This document shows positions 1 to 7,117 of a stretch of DNA of 14,328 nt, in pieces. Numbering within the stretch: the stretch's first letter is position 1; each line of letters begins with the position of its first letter. The DNA is from Candidatus Schekmanbacteria bacterium (lineage in GTDB: Bacteria > CSSED10-310 > JACPHN01), in assembly GCA_016188575.1 (NCBI GenBank), contig JACPHN010000248.1, positions 1 to 14,328 of the forward strand, written 5' to 3'. A model generated the notes under the pieces. It searched no databases and was not told the DNA's origin. It was given only the letters and a program-made list of their open reading frames with translations. The translations under genes and the position numbers were made by a program.

Positions 1-566
1 ACGGAGCGGAAGAGAACTGGCGGATTATCGGCGAGATCGAGCAGGCAATCGGACGGTATGGAGAGAAAATGATCGACTTTTACCACGCCTGGGAACATTT
101 GGCCGCGGGTCTGCGGGCCTTCTCCGACGACGAATCCGCGCTGAAGATCGAGCTGGCGCAGTGGCGCACGGTCCTCCGGGAGGATCCCCACGGCGTGGAA
201 AAGGCGATCCGCGCCCTCCGCTATCGGCTTAAGAGCTCGGAAGGAAAGCAGCGGCCCCTCATCCAGAAGGAATTGGGCTATTTCGTGCGGCACCGTCATG
301 AGATGCCCAACGGCGCGTACAGCTCAAGCGGCCAACCCATCGGCAGCGGGGTCCAAGAGGCCGCATGCAAGACTCTGGTCACCCAACGAATGAAACGATC
401 CGGGATGGCCTGGGGCCTGGCTGGCGGGCAGGCGATTCTGACGTTGCGCTCGTGGCAACAGTCGGGACGTTTCGCCGCGGCGTGGCACATTCTCAGCCCA
501 CTATTTCGCCACCACTTTCACACTGCCACCAAGGAGGAGATTCGCGCGCAACGGCGAGCAGCATAG
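1..566 (+). CDS. ISKra4-family transposase, C-terminal part (5' end outside window)
   Basis: The reading frame is open from base 3 (first full codon) to the TAG at 564-566, so about 187 C-terminal residues are present and the start lies upstream of the window. The segment IDFYHAWEHL followed about 80 residues later by PIGSGVQEAACKTLVTQRMK, then RSGMAW and GGQAILTLRS, is the characteristic C-terminal signature of ISKra4-family DDE transposases; this is family knowledge matched by eye. The enzyme would catalyse cut-and-paste or copy movement of its insertion sequence. The end looks intact, with no internal stop. The right terminal inverted repeat of the element should lie shortly after 566, but without the left end I cannot define it; a short palindrome (GCACC-CC-GGTGC, 590-601) lies there. 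The family call is quite secure; whether the whole element is functional cannot be judged. Confidence 0.88.
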   Translation, partial: GAEENWRIIGEIEQAIGRYGEKMIDFYHAWEHLAAGLRAFSDDESALKIELAQWRTVLREDPHGVEKAIRALRYRLKSSEGKQRPLIQKELGYFVRHRHEMPNGAYSSSGQPIGSGVQEAACKTLVTQRMKRSGMAWGLAGGQAILTLRSWQQSGRFAAAWHILSPLFRHHFHTATKEEIRAQRRAA

Positions 567-625
567 GCTAAGTCTCGAATCCGGGACTTGCACCCCGGTG
601 CGACGCCGGCCGTATCTTGCCACCC

Positions 626-1190
626 ATGACCGGCAACCCGATCGCCCTCCGGACCCGGATCGCCAGCTTGCGCCGAATGCTCACCGGCAAGAGTCCCAAC
701 CGCGCTCTCCCGGCAGAGGTCAACCGCATCCTGCGCGAGGCTCCCGCGCGTCTGACGCAGCTCGAGCGGCTACTCGCCGAGGCGGATGCGCTCGCCCTGC
801 CCCGTGTGCACCGGCTCCTCGACGAACTGGCCCCGATGATCCAGTGGGCCACCGGGGCCGCTGGCGGTCAGCAGGTCGCCGACCGAGTGCGGCGCGGAAG
901 TGGCTCGATGCTTCTGCCCCAGCCGATGCCCGGCTCAAGAAACGCCTCATGCTCATGATGCGCGAGGTCCTGGGTCAGCCGAGCCACGGCGCGGCGATCC
1001 GCGAGTGGGGGGCGATGACGCGGTCGCCGGCAACAAGGTGCACCTCGACCCGCGTGAGCTCTTGGCCTTCCGCGCGAAGCTCGTCGCGCCCCACCGGCCC
1101 ACCCAGGGGCCATTCGACATCCACCCCATCTATCGGCAGGTTCGGCCCCACATCTGGCGCCGCCTGTGGGAGCTCGTCAGTCGCCCGTGA
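626..1190 (+). pseudogene. Frameshifted gene of unknown function beside the IS remnant
   Basis: Protein-like sequence runs through three forward frames in succession. From ATG 626 the frame encodes a helical, Leu/Arg-rich stretch (MTGNPIALRTRIASLRRML..., to about 855). From about 898 a second frame continues with KWLDASAPADARLKKRLMLM and MREVLGQPSHGAAIREWG. After a run of six G at 1007-1012 a third frame continues with GDDAVAGNKVHLDPRELLAF and HPIYRQVRPHIWRRLWELVS, ending at TGA 1188-1190. Both shifts go in the same direction, as if one base were missing each time (or two gained). Joined, the product would be about 185 residues. I do not recognise a family. It sits between the transposase and the phospholipase-like gene, so decay next to an insertion sequence is plausible; a sequencing error at the G run is the alternative for the second shift. 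The exact first shift point (about 855-898) is uncertain. Confidence 0.5.
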
Positions 1191-1340
1191 GGTGCCTGGC
1201 ATCGGCTCGCCCAGACATTAGCCGATAGCGTCGTCAAGCACCTCCGCACCCGGTCCGGATCTTGTCGTTGTCATATGTCCAGCCGCTATCGCAACCCCTT
1301 TCAGCGCGCCGTGTTGCCGGCGCGCCGCGCTCCTGATACC

Positions 1341-2531
1341 ATGCACGTCATGAGCTCGAGACGCCCCCGAAAGTCGTTCGCAGTGTTTGCGATCACCGCG
1401 ATGTGCGGCGCCTTGCTGGTGTCCGCCGGCCATGCCTGGGGGCCGGACGTACACCAGCAGGCGGTGCGGGACGCTCTGCGCCTTGCGCCTGCAGAGCTTG
1501 CAACGGCGGTGACCCCGTTCTTGTCCGAGCTGCCCGCCGCGATCATGGAGCCGGATCAGCTCTGGGGGCGCGCTCACGACGCCCGAGCGCTCTTGCCGAG
1601 CGAGTTTGCTCGCGCTGTGAAGCTGTTCGCGGGTGACAACCCGTACAAGCGATTCAAGGCCCTGATGCGGGTATCTCATCTGGCCGCCGATGTGCTGCTT
1701 CCGTGTCGGGAGGAGCGACCGCCCGGCAATGCCCCGACGTTCTTCGAGCGGTCGCTGGATAATCGCCTACGCATCGCGATCGAGAAAGATGACGGGTTTC
1801 CCGTGACCATCTCCGCATGGCCCGTTGCCCTCGACCCGACGGCGCTGCCGGCGGTGCTTTCGGACTGCGATATTCGCCACGGGGAGCGCAGCTATGCTGA
1901 TCTGGTGCGGATGACGCTCAGCGTCTGGCGCGCTGTGGTTGAGGGCGCCGGACAGCGCTGGCCCACGCTCGCCGCGTCGCTCGAGGTGCGCAACGGCGAG
2001 GCGCCGCTGCCGCCACAGGCCACGCCGCGCACGGCCGCCGAGCTGATCGCCGATCTGGGTGCATATTCCCGCGGCATGCGTGCCGACCGCGACGCCCGGG
2101 GGGTCGCCGAAAGCACAGGAGTATCTGCTTTTGGCCAGGACGACGGTGCGGGTCTGCAAGTCGCGGACAGCGACTACCTGCGCCGCGTCGGGCCCTGGCT
2201 TCAGGAAGCCCACCAGGCGCTGGAGCACGTCATCGCCGCCGCCAATGACTTGCGCGACGGGCAACCGCTGAAGGACACACCGGAGGGCCTGCGGCTCGTC
2301 TCCAAGGCTGGCGACGCGCTTCGGGACCTGGCCGCGAAACTGTCTTCGACGGTGCCGAGCTCGGGGTTCCGCGACGCTCACCGCTACCTCACGCGCGCCA
2401 TCGACAACTATGTGGAGCTGGCCGACTACGTGCTGGTCGTCCGCGAAGCCGCGGACCCCAGTCGCATCGAGCGCCTGCTCAACGAGAGTGACGTTCTCCT
2501 GGCGCGTGCCCGCGCCGCGGCGCCCCTGTAG
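1341..2531 (+). CDS. Exported zinc-dependent phospholipase C / S1-P1 nuclease-like protein
   Basis: The product is 396 residues from ATG 1341 (a second ATG is at 1350; an in-frame ATG at 1275 would put about 30 extra residues before the signal peptide and is less likely). Residues 5-32 form a signal peptide: basic n-region SSRRPRK, hydrophobic core and a VSAGHA end. Cleavage there would make Trp33 the mature N-terminus in the context WGPDVHQQAV. In zinc-dependent phospholipase C and P1 nuclease the free N-terminal Trp is a zinc ligand, followed by a His a few residues on (here His38). A second zinc-type motif, HLAAD (His113...Asp117), follows with a nearby LLP, as in the family's HxxxD helix; His79 is another candidate. 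The C-terminal half (about 225-396) is helical and unlike known domains. I cannot see the complete ligand set, so the activity (phosphodiesterase acting outside the cytoplasm) is inferred. There is no clear Shine-Dalgarno sequence. The gene appears monocistronic. Confidence 0.55.
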   Translation: MHVMSSRRPRKSFAVFAITAMCGALLVSAGHAWGPDVHQQAVRDALRLAPAELATAVTPFLSELPAAIMEPDQLWGRAHDARALLPSEFARAVKLFAGDNPYKRFKALMRVSHLAADVLLPCREERPPGNAPTFFERSLDNRLRIAIEKDDGFPVTISAWPVALDPTALPAVLSDCDIRHGERSYADLVRMTLSVWRAVVEGAGQRWPTLAASLEVRNGEAPLPPQATPRTAAELIADLGAYSRGMRADRDARGVAESTGVSAFGQDDGAGLQVADSDYLRRVGPWLQEAHQALEHVIAAANDLRDGQPLKDTPEGLRLVSKAGDALRDLAAKLSSTVPSSGFRDAHRYLTRAIDNYVELADYVLVVREAADPSRIERLLNESDVLLARARAAAPL

Positions 2532-2587
2532 TGAGGTTCGAGGATCCCCGAATCCACCGCCTGCACGACGATGATCGTGCCCCGGCG

Positions 2588-2606
2588 CGGATCGGCGGGC
2601 GATCCG
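2588..2606 (+). terminator. Possible stem-loop after the phospholipase-like gene
   Basis: CGGATCG (2588-2594) and CGATCCG (2600-2606) pair perfectly around the 5-base loop GCGGG, 57 bases after the stop at 2531 and just before the putative promoter at 2623. There is no following T run, so it may be a factor-assisted terminator or have no role. Confidence 0.3.
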
Positions 2607-2622
2607 GGGTGGCGCGCTCCGT

Positions 2623-2651
2623 TTGACAATTCGCGCAGGAGCAGCTAAGAG
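2623..2651 (+). promoter_or_regulatory. Putative sigma-70-type promoter of the tlpA-like/kaiC-like/kinase operon
   Basis: A perfect -35 hexamer TTGACA (2623-2628) is followed after exactly 17 bases by TAAGAG (2646-2651), which keeps T1, A2 and A5 of the -10 consensus. The first gene starts 39 bases further on, at 2690. The same TTGACA/TAAGA combination occurs ahead of the DUF4178 gene. It is predicted from sequence only. Confidence 0.5.
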
Positions 2652-2689
2652 CGAAATCCCCACTGGCATTCCTCGGCGGTGCAGCGACG

Positions 2690-3250
2690 ATGCAGATCCA
2701 GACTGTGCTCACGGCAAGTCGGCGGCGCAAAGCGCCCGCTGCTGCTGTCGTCCTGGCTACCCTGATCCTGACGGCGGCCTGCGGCGGGGCCTCCGAGCTC
2801 GCTCCTCTTCCCGCACCCGGTTTCTCCCTCGAGAGTCTCGACGGTGCCCCGGTAAGCCTGGCTGACTTCGCCGGCAGCATCGTCGTGCTCAACTTCTGGG
2901 CCACGTGGTGCCAGCCCTGCCGCGTGGAAATGCCGGACCTCACCGACCTCTATCGCACGTACAAGGCGGACGGTGTCGTCGTCGTCGGCATGGCCGTCAG
3001 CGGTGGTTCGCGCGATGCGGTGCAAGCGTTCGCTGCCGAGCTCGACATCCCCTACCCCATTCTCCTGTCGACCGAATCCGTAGAGGCGAGCTACAATATC
3101 GAACTGCTGCCGACATCTGCGTTGATCGATCGCCAGGGACGCCTGCGCCAGGTGTTGCTCGGTTACCACAGCCACCGCGAGCTGACCGGCGCGGTCGAAC
3201 GGCTGCTTGCCGAAGACGCCGTTTCTGTGGCCACACGAGGTGCCCCGTGA
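2690..3250 (+). CDS. TlpA/ResA-like thioredoxin-fold lipoprotein
   Basis: This 186-residue protein starts with a basic, hydrophobic signal peptide ending in the lipobox LTAAC (Cys31), so it should be lipid-anchored on the periplasmic side. Residues 42-60 (PGFSLESLDGAPVSLADF) are the typical entry of the AhpC/TSA-TlpA domain. NFWATWCQPC carries the redox pair Cys74-Cys77, the segment EMPDL follows, and the cis-proline is Pro141 in LLPTSALID. Family members reduce or maintain specific disulfides, for example in cytochrome c maturation, but the substrate here is unknown. The stop codon overlaps the GTG start of the KaiC-like gene (GTGA), so the two are translationally coupled, an unusual partner for a TlpA protein. 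The putative promoter 2623-2651 lies directly upstream. The ribosome binding site is weak. No membrane reductase such as CcdA/DsbD is in the window. Confidence 0.88.
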   Translation: MQIQTVLTASRRRKAPAAAVVLATLILTAACGGASELAPLPAPGFSLESLDGAPVSLADFAGSIVVLNFWATWCQPCRVEMPDLTDLYRTYKADGVVVVGMAVSGGSRDAVQAFAAELDIPYPILLSTESVEASYNIELLPTSALIDRQGRLRQVLLGYHSHRELTGAVERLLAEDAVSVATRGAP

Positions 3251-4770
3251 CCGAGAAAATGTCGATCGGAATAGAGGGTCTGGATGAGGTGTTGTGCGGC
3301 GGGTTGCTGCGCGGCCGCTCATATCTGGTCAAGGGCGTTGCCGGCTCAGGAAAGACGACACTGGGCCTGCAATTCTTGCTGGCGGGGGCGGAGCGGTGGG
3401 GTGAGGCCGGGCTGCTGTTCACCTTCGAGGAAAAGGCGGACAAGCTGCAGGAAGATGCTGCCAGTCTTGGGCTCGACCTGCGTGAGGCCGAGCGCCGCGG
3501 AGAAGTGATGGTGGTGGCCACGTCGCCATCCGCGATCGGCGACCTGCTCAGCAACCCGGGCGGTCGCATCGGGAAATTTTTGGCGGAGCATGCGGCGCAC
3601 CGCGCCGTCGTCGACAGCTTGACGGCGTTCACGGCGCTGGCGGCCGAGCCGACCGAGCTGCGAGCTCGCGTCAACCAGTTTCTCGCCGGCCTCGATCGCG
3701 AGGGGCTCACGCCGCTGCTCATCGTCGAAGAGTCGGGACAGGTCTCCGCGTCCATGTTCGAATACCAGGTCGACGGGGTCATCGATCTGGCCTTCGTTTC
3801 TCACGGCGGGCGGCGGCGCCGGCGCACGATCGAGGTGCTCAAGGCCAGGGGGCAACCGTTTCTCGCCGGCAAGCACGCCGTGGAGCTCGGCGCCGGTGGC
3901 ATCCGCGTCTACCCGCTCGCGCAGCCGCGCGGGGGATCCGCAACGCAGCGCGCGCGTGAGCGCGCGTGCACCGGGATCGCCGGGCTTGATCAGATGCTCG
4001 GCGGTGGTCTGCTGGCCGGAAGCACGTGCCTGGTCGCCGGATCCAGCGGCACCGGCAAGACGACTCTGGCGCTGTCTTTTCTCGCGCAGGGTGGCAAGTC
4101 CGGAGAGCCGGGGATGATGGTCAGTCTCCAGGAATCGGCGGCGGATCTTGTCGACGAGGCCGGCGCCATTGGCCTGGGCGCGGGGTTTCAAAAGGGCCTC
4201 GTGCAGGTGCTCTACCGCTCGCCGATTGACCTGTGCCCCGAGGAGCTCGCCTACGCAGCGAAGCAGGTCGTCTCGCGCGATGGCATTCGCCGCGTCGCCA
4301 TCGATAGTCTGAGTGACCTGATCGCCGCGGCCACCGACGAGGACCTGCTGCGCGATACGCTCTATGACCTTGTCGACGCCTTCGCGCGCGCCGGCGTCAC
4401 CGCGATGTTTACGCACGAGATCGGCGAGATGTTCGGTCCCGTCAGTGTCACCCAGGAGCGCCTTTCGGGTCTCATGCACGCGACGATCTTCCTGCGGTTC
4501 GTGGAGATGGACGGCCGCATTCGGCGCGCCGTGTCGGTGCTGAAGATGCGCGGCAGCGCCCATGATACGTCGATTCAAGAGATCCGCACCACCGGTCAGG
4601 GGTTGGTCGTCGAGAAACGGTTCGAGGGTCGCGAAGGACTTATGCGCGGCGCCGCGCAGCGGTCGGGTGGGAGCGACGAGAAGCGTCTCGAGGAGATCTA
4701 CGATCACGTCAGCCGCCGCCAGGAGGCGCTTCAGCGCTTGAAGTCCGCGCATCGGCGCACCCCAGAATGA
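3247..4770 (+). CDS. KaiC-like double-domain ATPase (RecA/RAD55 superfamily)
   Basis: The protein has 507 residues from GTG 3247, preceded by GAGG (3237-3240) with 6-base spacing; cyanobacterial KaiC has about 519. It has two RecA-type domains. CI (about 5-225): Walker A GVAGSGKTT (Lys36), paired acidic residues FEE (Glu61, Glu62), Walker B end VVDS (Asp123), and a basic GGRRRRRTIEVLKARG segment matching KaiC CI. CII (about 240-460): Walker A GSSGTGKTT (Lys271), Walker B end AIDS (Asp353) and the KaiC-like VLKMRGSAHD near residue 435. Two differences are visible in CII: the KaiC glutamate pair reads Gln295-Glu296, and at the phosphorylation site the equivalents of Thr426/Ser431/Thr432 are Thr402/Ser407/Gly408. 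The last 45 residues are a charged helix. The product is cytosolic and may be hexameric by homology. It overlaps the tlpA-like gene and precedes a histidine kinase by 17 bases, suggesting an input or timing role for that kinase. KaiA and KaiB are absent nearby. Confidence 0.92.
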   Translation: MTEKMSIGIEGLDEVLCGGLLRGRSYLVKGVAGSGKTTLGLQFLLAGAERWGEAGLLFTFEEKADKLQEDAASLGLDLREAERRGEVMVVATSPSAIGDLLSNPGGRIGKFLAEHAAHRAVVDSLTAFTALAAEPTELRARVNQFLAGLDREGLTPLLIVEESGQVSASMFEYQVDGVIDLAFVSHGGRRRRRTIEVLKARGQPFLAGKHAVELGAGGIRVYPLAQPRGGSATQRARERACTGIAGLDQMLGGGLLAGSTCLVAGSSGTGKTTLALSFLAQGGKSGEPGMMVSLQESAADLVDEAGAIGLGAGFQKGLVQVLYRSPIDLCPEELAYAAKQVVSRDGIRRVAIDSLSDLIAAATDEDLLRDTLYDLVDAFARAGVTAMFTHEIGEMFGPVSVTQERLSGLMHATIFLRFVEMDGRIRRAVSVLKMRGSAHDTSIQEIRTTGQGLVVEKRFEGREGLMRGAAQRSGGSDEKRLEEIYDHVSRRQEALQRLKSAHRRTPE

Positions 4771-4787
4771 CGCGCCGGAGGTAACGC

Positions 4788-6272
4788 GTGAGGTCGGATG
4801 AAGGTCCCATACTGCTCGGCAACCTGGCAGTCGACTCGCTGGCGAAGCTGGACCTCTTGCGTTTTTTTGCGCACAACCCGGCATCGGTGGATACGGCGGC
4901 GAGTCTCGCCGTGTGGGCGGACATTCCTGTCGTAGAGGCGACGCGAGCGCTCGAAGAGCTGGCCGCCGCGGGCATTCTCGAGTCCGAGGCAGGGAGCGCC
5001 GGGCCGCTCTTCGGTCTTCATGCGGATGAGAGCATGATGGCCGAGCTCGCCGCGGCACTCGCCGGATACGAGCGTACCCGTCATCTCCTTCGCCGGCGGC
5101 TGCACGACCTGCGACACAGCGCGCAGGCGACCGAGCTGCGGCTGCGCGGCGACCTCTCGCGCGAGCGCGCCAGGACGTCCACCATCTTCCACAGCGTCAG
5201 CGACGGCCTGGTCGCGGTCGACGACCGCGGTGCCATCGTCGCATGCAACCGCTCGGCCGCGCAGATGCTCTTTGGCCTCGAGTCGCCGCGCGGGATTCCG
5301 GACGGCAGCGACTTGCTGGCAGCTATCGACGGCCTGCCCGAGGCCGTCAAGACGGCAGTGCGCAAGCTGTTGAGCGAGGCGCTCGATGGCGGCTCGGATC
5401 GCATCTCGGATCTGCCGTTTCCGGGAGGACGCGTCGTCGACTTGCTCGTGGATGTGCTACGCGATGAGAACGGCGTGCCGCTTCACGAGGAAAGCGGAGC
5501 CCCTGCCGGCCGCCTGCTCTGCTTGCGCGACGTCACCAGCCGTCACCGCCTCGAAGCACACCGCCGCGATCTCGTAGACCTGTTGACGCACGACTTGCGC
5601 AATCCCGCCTCGAGCCTTTACACGCTCATCGATATCTTGTTGCGCTCACCGCGGGCGAGCTGGGACCAGAGTCAGCACGACCTGCTCGCGCGCGGCCTCA
5701 ACCTCTCCCAGCATCTGTTGGGTATGATCAATGACATGCTGGAGGTGAGCCGCACGGAAGCGGGTTTTGCCGAGCTCGACGCCGAGCGCGTGGCGTTCAG
5801 CCGCGTTGCGGCCGCCGCCGAGGCACAAGTCGGCCCCCTGTTCAGCGACCGCCAGGTGACGCTGCTTACGGTCCTGCCTGCTCACGAGGTCGAGGGCGAC
5901 TGGGACCAGGGCAAGCTGGTCCGCGTCCTCACCAACCTGCTGACGAACGCCCTGAAAGTATCGCGCAAAGGGGACCGAGTGCAGTTGCGGGCGTTCGAGC
6001 GGCGCGCCGGCCTCAGTCGGCCGCGCCTGCTGGTAGCCGTCGAGGACCAGGGCCCCGGCATCCCCAAGGAGGATCTGCCGCACGTCTTCGACAAGTTCTA
6101 CAAGGTTTCGCTCGCAGCCTCCGCGGACGCCTCCACGCGCCGCTCCGGAACGGGCCTTGGGCTGTACTTCTGCCGCCTCGTCGTGGAAGCTCATGGCGGC
6201 GAAATCTGGGCCGACAGCCGATCCGGAAAAGGAACGACCATGAACGTGGCCCTTCCGCTCGCCCTCGATTGA
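4788..6272 (+). CDS. Soluble sensor histidine kinase with N-terminal winged helix and PAS-like domain
   Basis: The GTG start at 4788 follows a perfect GGAGG (4777-4781) by 6 bases, giving 494 residues. In order: a winged-helix-like region (about 15-80; SLAKLDLLRFFAHNP then VVEATRALEELAAAGILESE), a helical linker (about 92-130), a PAS-like domain (about 131-250; STIFHSVSDGLVAVDDRGAI), a dimerisation/phosphoacceptor helix with His268 in LLTHDLRNP, and a GHKL ATPase domain with N box NLLTN (383-387), G1 DQGPGIP (420-426), F box FDKFYK and G2 GTGLGLYF (454-461). All core motifs are intact, so an active autokinase is expected. No transmembrane segment is seen; it should be cytosolic. It is the last gene of the operon, immediately after the KaiC-like ATPase, which is the likely upstream regulator. 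No receiver-domain gene is in the window, so the target of phosphotransfer is unknown. A winged helix at the N-terminus of a kinase is uncommon and may serve as a protein-binding or DNA-binding module. Confidence 0.93.
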   Translation: MRSDEGPILLGNLAVDSLAKLDLLRFFAHNPASVDTAASLAVWADIPVVEATRALEELAAAGILESEAGSAGPLFGLHADESMMAELAAALAGYERTRHLLRRRLHDLRHSAQATELRLRGDLSRERARTSTIFHSVSDGLVAVDDRGAIVACNRSAAQMLFGLESPRGIPDGSDLLAAIDGLPEAVKTAVRKLLSEALDGGSDRISDLPFPGGRVVDLLVDVLRDENGVPLHEESGAPAGRLLCLRDVTSRHRLEAHRRDLVDLLTHDLRNPASSLYTLIDILLRSPRASWDQSQHDLLARGLNLSQHLLGMINDMLEVSRTEAGFAELDAERVAFSRVAAAAEAQVGPLFSDRQVTLLTVLPAHEVEGDWDQGKLVRVLTNLLTNALKVSRKGDRVQLRAFERRAGLSRPRLLVAVEDQGPGIPKEDLPHVFDKFYKVSLAASADASTRRSGTGLGLYFCRLVVEAHGGEIWADSRSGKGTTMNVALPLALD

Positions 6273-6429
6273 CCGCGCGTGCAGCACCAGTGCCCTCCGC
6301 CTGCCTGAAGCCACCGCCGGTGCTACGGCAAGCTGCGCGGCGAGCGCATCAGGAAGTCCCCCCACCGCTGCTCCCCCCGCACGCGGCTGGAGGCATGTCG
6401 TCGGCGCTGACAAAGACGCGAGTTTCGCA

Positions 6430-6490
6430 CTTCCCCTCGCGCGCCGGGGAAGCACGGAGGGGGCGCTGTTGCCTCGACGCCGAACAGGCG
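6430..6490 (+). repeat. Dispersed stem-loop repeat, copy A
   Basis: CTTCCCC (6430-6436) pairs with GGGGAAG (6446-6452), followed by ACGGAGGGGG (6454-6463) and then a conserved tail CGCTGTTGCCTCGACGCCGA. Copy B at 8208-8268 shows the same order: stem-loop, identical ACGGAGGGGG, then an A and CGCTGTCGCCTCGACACCGA. Conservation of the flank as well as the hairpin argues for a REP-like or MITE-like family in this genome. Confidence 0.6.
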
Positions 6491-6514
6491 GTCGATTCAC
6501 GCCGGGTTCGATGC

Positions 6515-6542
6515 TTGACAGCCCGAACGGCTGCGATAAGAA
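6515..6542 (+). promoter_or_regulatory. Putative sigma-70-type promoter of the DUF4178-pspA cluster
   Basis: TTGACA (6515-6520) is followed after 16 bases by TAAGAA (6537-6542), in the context GATAAGAAT. The GTG start of the DUF4178 gene lies 65 bases downstream. It has the same form as the promoter predicted at 2623-2651, which raises confidence slightly. Confidence 0.45.
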
Positions 6543-6607
6543 TCCCTTGCTGGTGTTTTGCGACACGCGTCGGCGCGGAGCCGAGTACCTGTTCCTGGAG
6601 TGTTTCC

Positions 6608-7117
6608 GTGGGTTTTTGGGGCAATCTGCTTGGCGGGAAAAAGCTCGGCTCCGAGACGTCGCCCGAGGAGAGAACGGTCTTCAACCTCAGACTTGGGGAT
6701 ATCGTTACATACGAGATCACGGATTTCGAGGTCACATCCAAGTCCGTCTATGACGAAGACGGCTATCGCTGGACCACGTATGGCTTGCGCGACGCGGAGA
6801 AGCGTCTCTGGCTGACCGTCGAGGTCGACGATGAGACCGAGATTTCCATGTTTGAAGAAGTTCGGCTCAAGCTCGGCGAGCGAGTACCTTCGTCGATCGC
6901 ATTCGAGGGCGAACGGTTTGACCTCGATGAGAAAGGCAGGGCGCGAGTCGCCACAATGACAACAGACCAACCGGATCAGGATCGTCAGGTTGCGTTCTGG
7001 GATTTCAGCGCTGATTCCGGAACCTTGCTTGCAGTCGAGCAATGGGGATCAGAGCTCGAGGTGTTCCGTGGCAAACGGATCCAGGAGCATGAGCTCACTA
7101 TTTTCCCGGGTTCCTGA
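6608..7117 (+). CDS. DUF4178 domain protein
   Basis: The start chosen is GTG 6608, preceded by GGAG (6597-6600) with 7-base spacing; it gives 169 residues and removes the non-protein-like upstream extension. After a short MGFWGNLLGGKK leader, the DUF4178 pattern is readable: LRLGDIVTYEITDFEVTSKS (28-47), YRWTTYGLRDAEKRLWLTVE with acidic DDE (53-76), FEGERFDLDEKGRARV (99-114), QVAFWDF (127-133), LLAVEQWGSELEVFRGKRI (140-158) and a terminal LTIFPGS. The domain is a small beta-rich fold of unknown biochemical function, recurrently found beside PspA, DUF350 membrane proteins and polyamine-synthase-like genes. No signal peptide or membrane span is present, so it should be cytosolic. pspA follows 37 bases downstream in the same direction, so the two are very probably co-transcribed. 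No DUF350 or spermidine-synthase gene is present here. Confidence 0.82.
   Translation: MGFWGNLLGGKKLGSETSPEERTVFNLRLGDIVTYEITDFEVTSKSVYDEDGYRWTTYGLRDAEKRLWLTVEVDDETEISMFEEVRLKLGERVPSSIAFEGERFDLDEKGRARVATMTTDQPDQDRQVAFWDFSADSGTLLAVEQWGSELEVFRGKRIQEHELTIFPGS

Larger units (their letters stand above)
6273..6607 (+). other. Intergenic region with repeat and promoter between kinase and DUF4178 gene
   Basis: These 335 bases contain no convincing gene. An open frame from the kinase stop runs into the DUF4178 gene, but its translation is Pro/Arg/Ala-rich low-quality sequence without a start signal. AGCACC (6283-6288) and GGTGCT (6319-6324) could pair around a 30-base loop shortly after the kinase stop. 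The dispersed repeat copy A (6430-6490) and a putative promoter (6515-6542) lie in the second half. Confidence 0.6.

Noticed and set aside
1223-1291. Inverted pair CGATAGCG (1223-1230) / CGCTATCG (1284-1291) as insertion-sequence ends or a stem
   Set aside because: Only 8 bp, 53 bases apart, with no transposase between and no target duplication seen; consistent with chance.
1767-2669. Antisense open frame (300 codons) over the phospholipase-like gene
   Set aside because: Low-complexity Arg/Gly-rich translation, no ribosome binding site, and it also covers the putative promoter at 2623.
2690-3250. The thioredoxin-fold protein as a KaiB stand-in for the KaiC-like ATPase
   Set aside because: KaiB has a thioredoxin-like fold, but this protein has a signal peptide with lipobox and an active-site CxxC. 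It should be outside the cytoplasm and belongs to TlpA/ResA, so direct KaiB-like binding is unlikely.
3346-5058. Long antisense open frame (about 570 codons) opposite the KaiC-like and kinase genes
   Set aside because: The plus strand carries clear conserved motifs throughout. The antisense translation is Arg/Ala/Pro-rich with no recognisable motif, as expected for a shadow frame in high-GC DNA.
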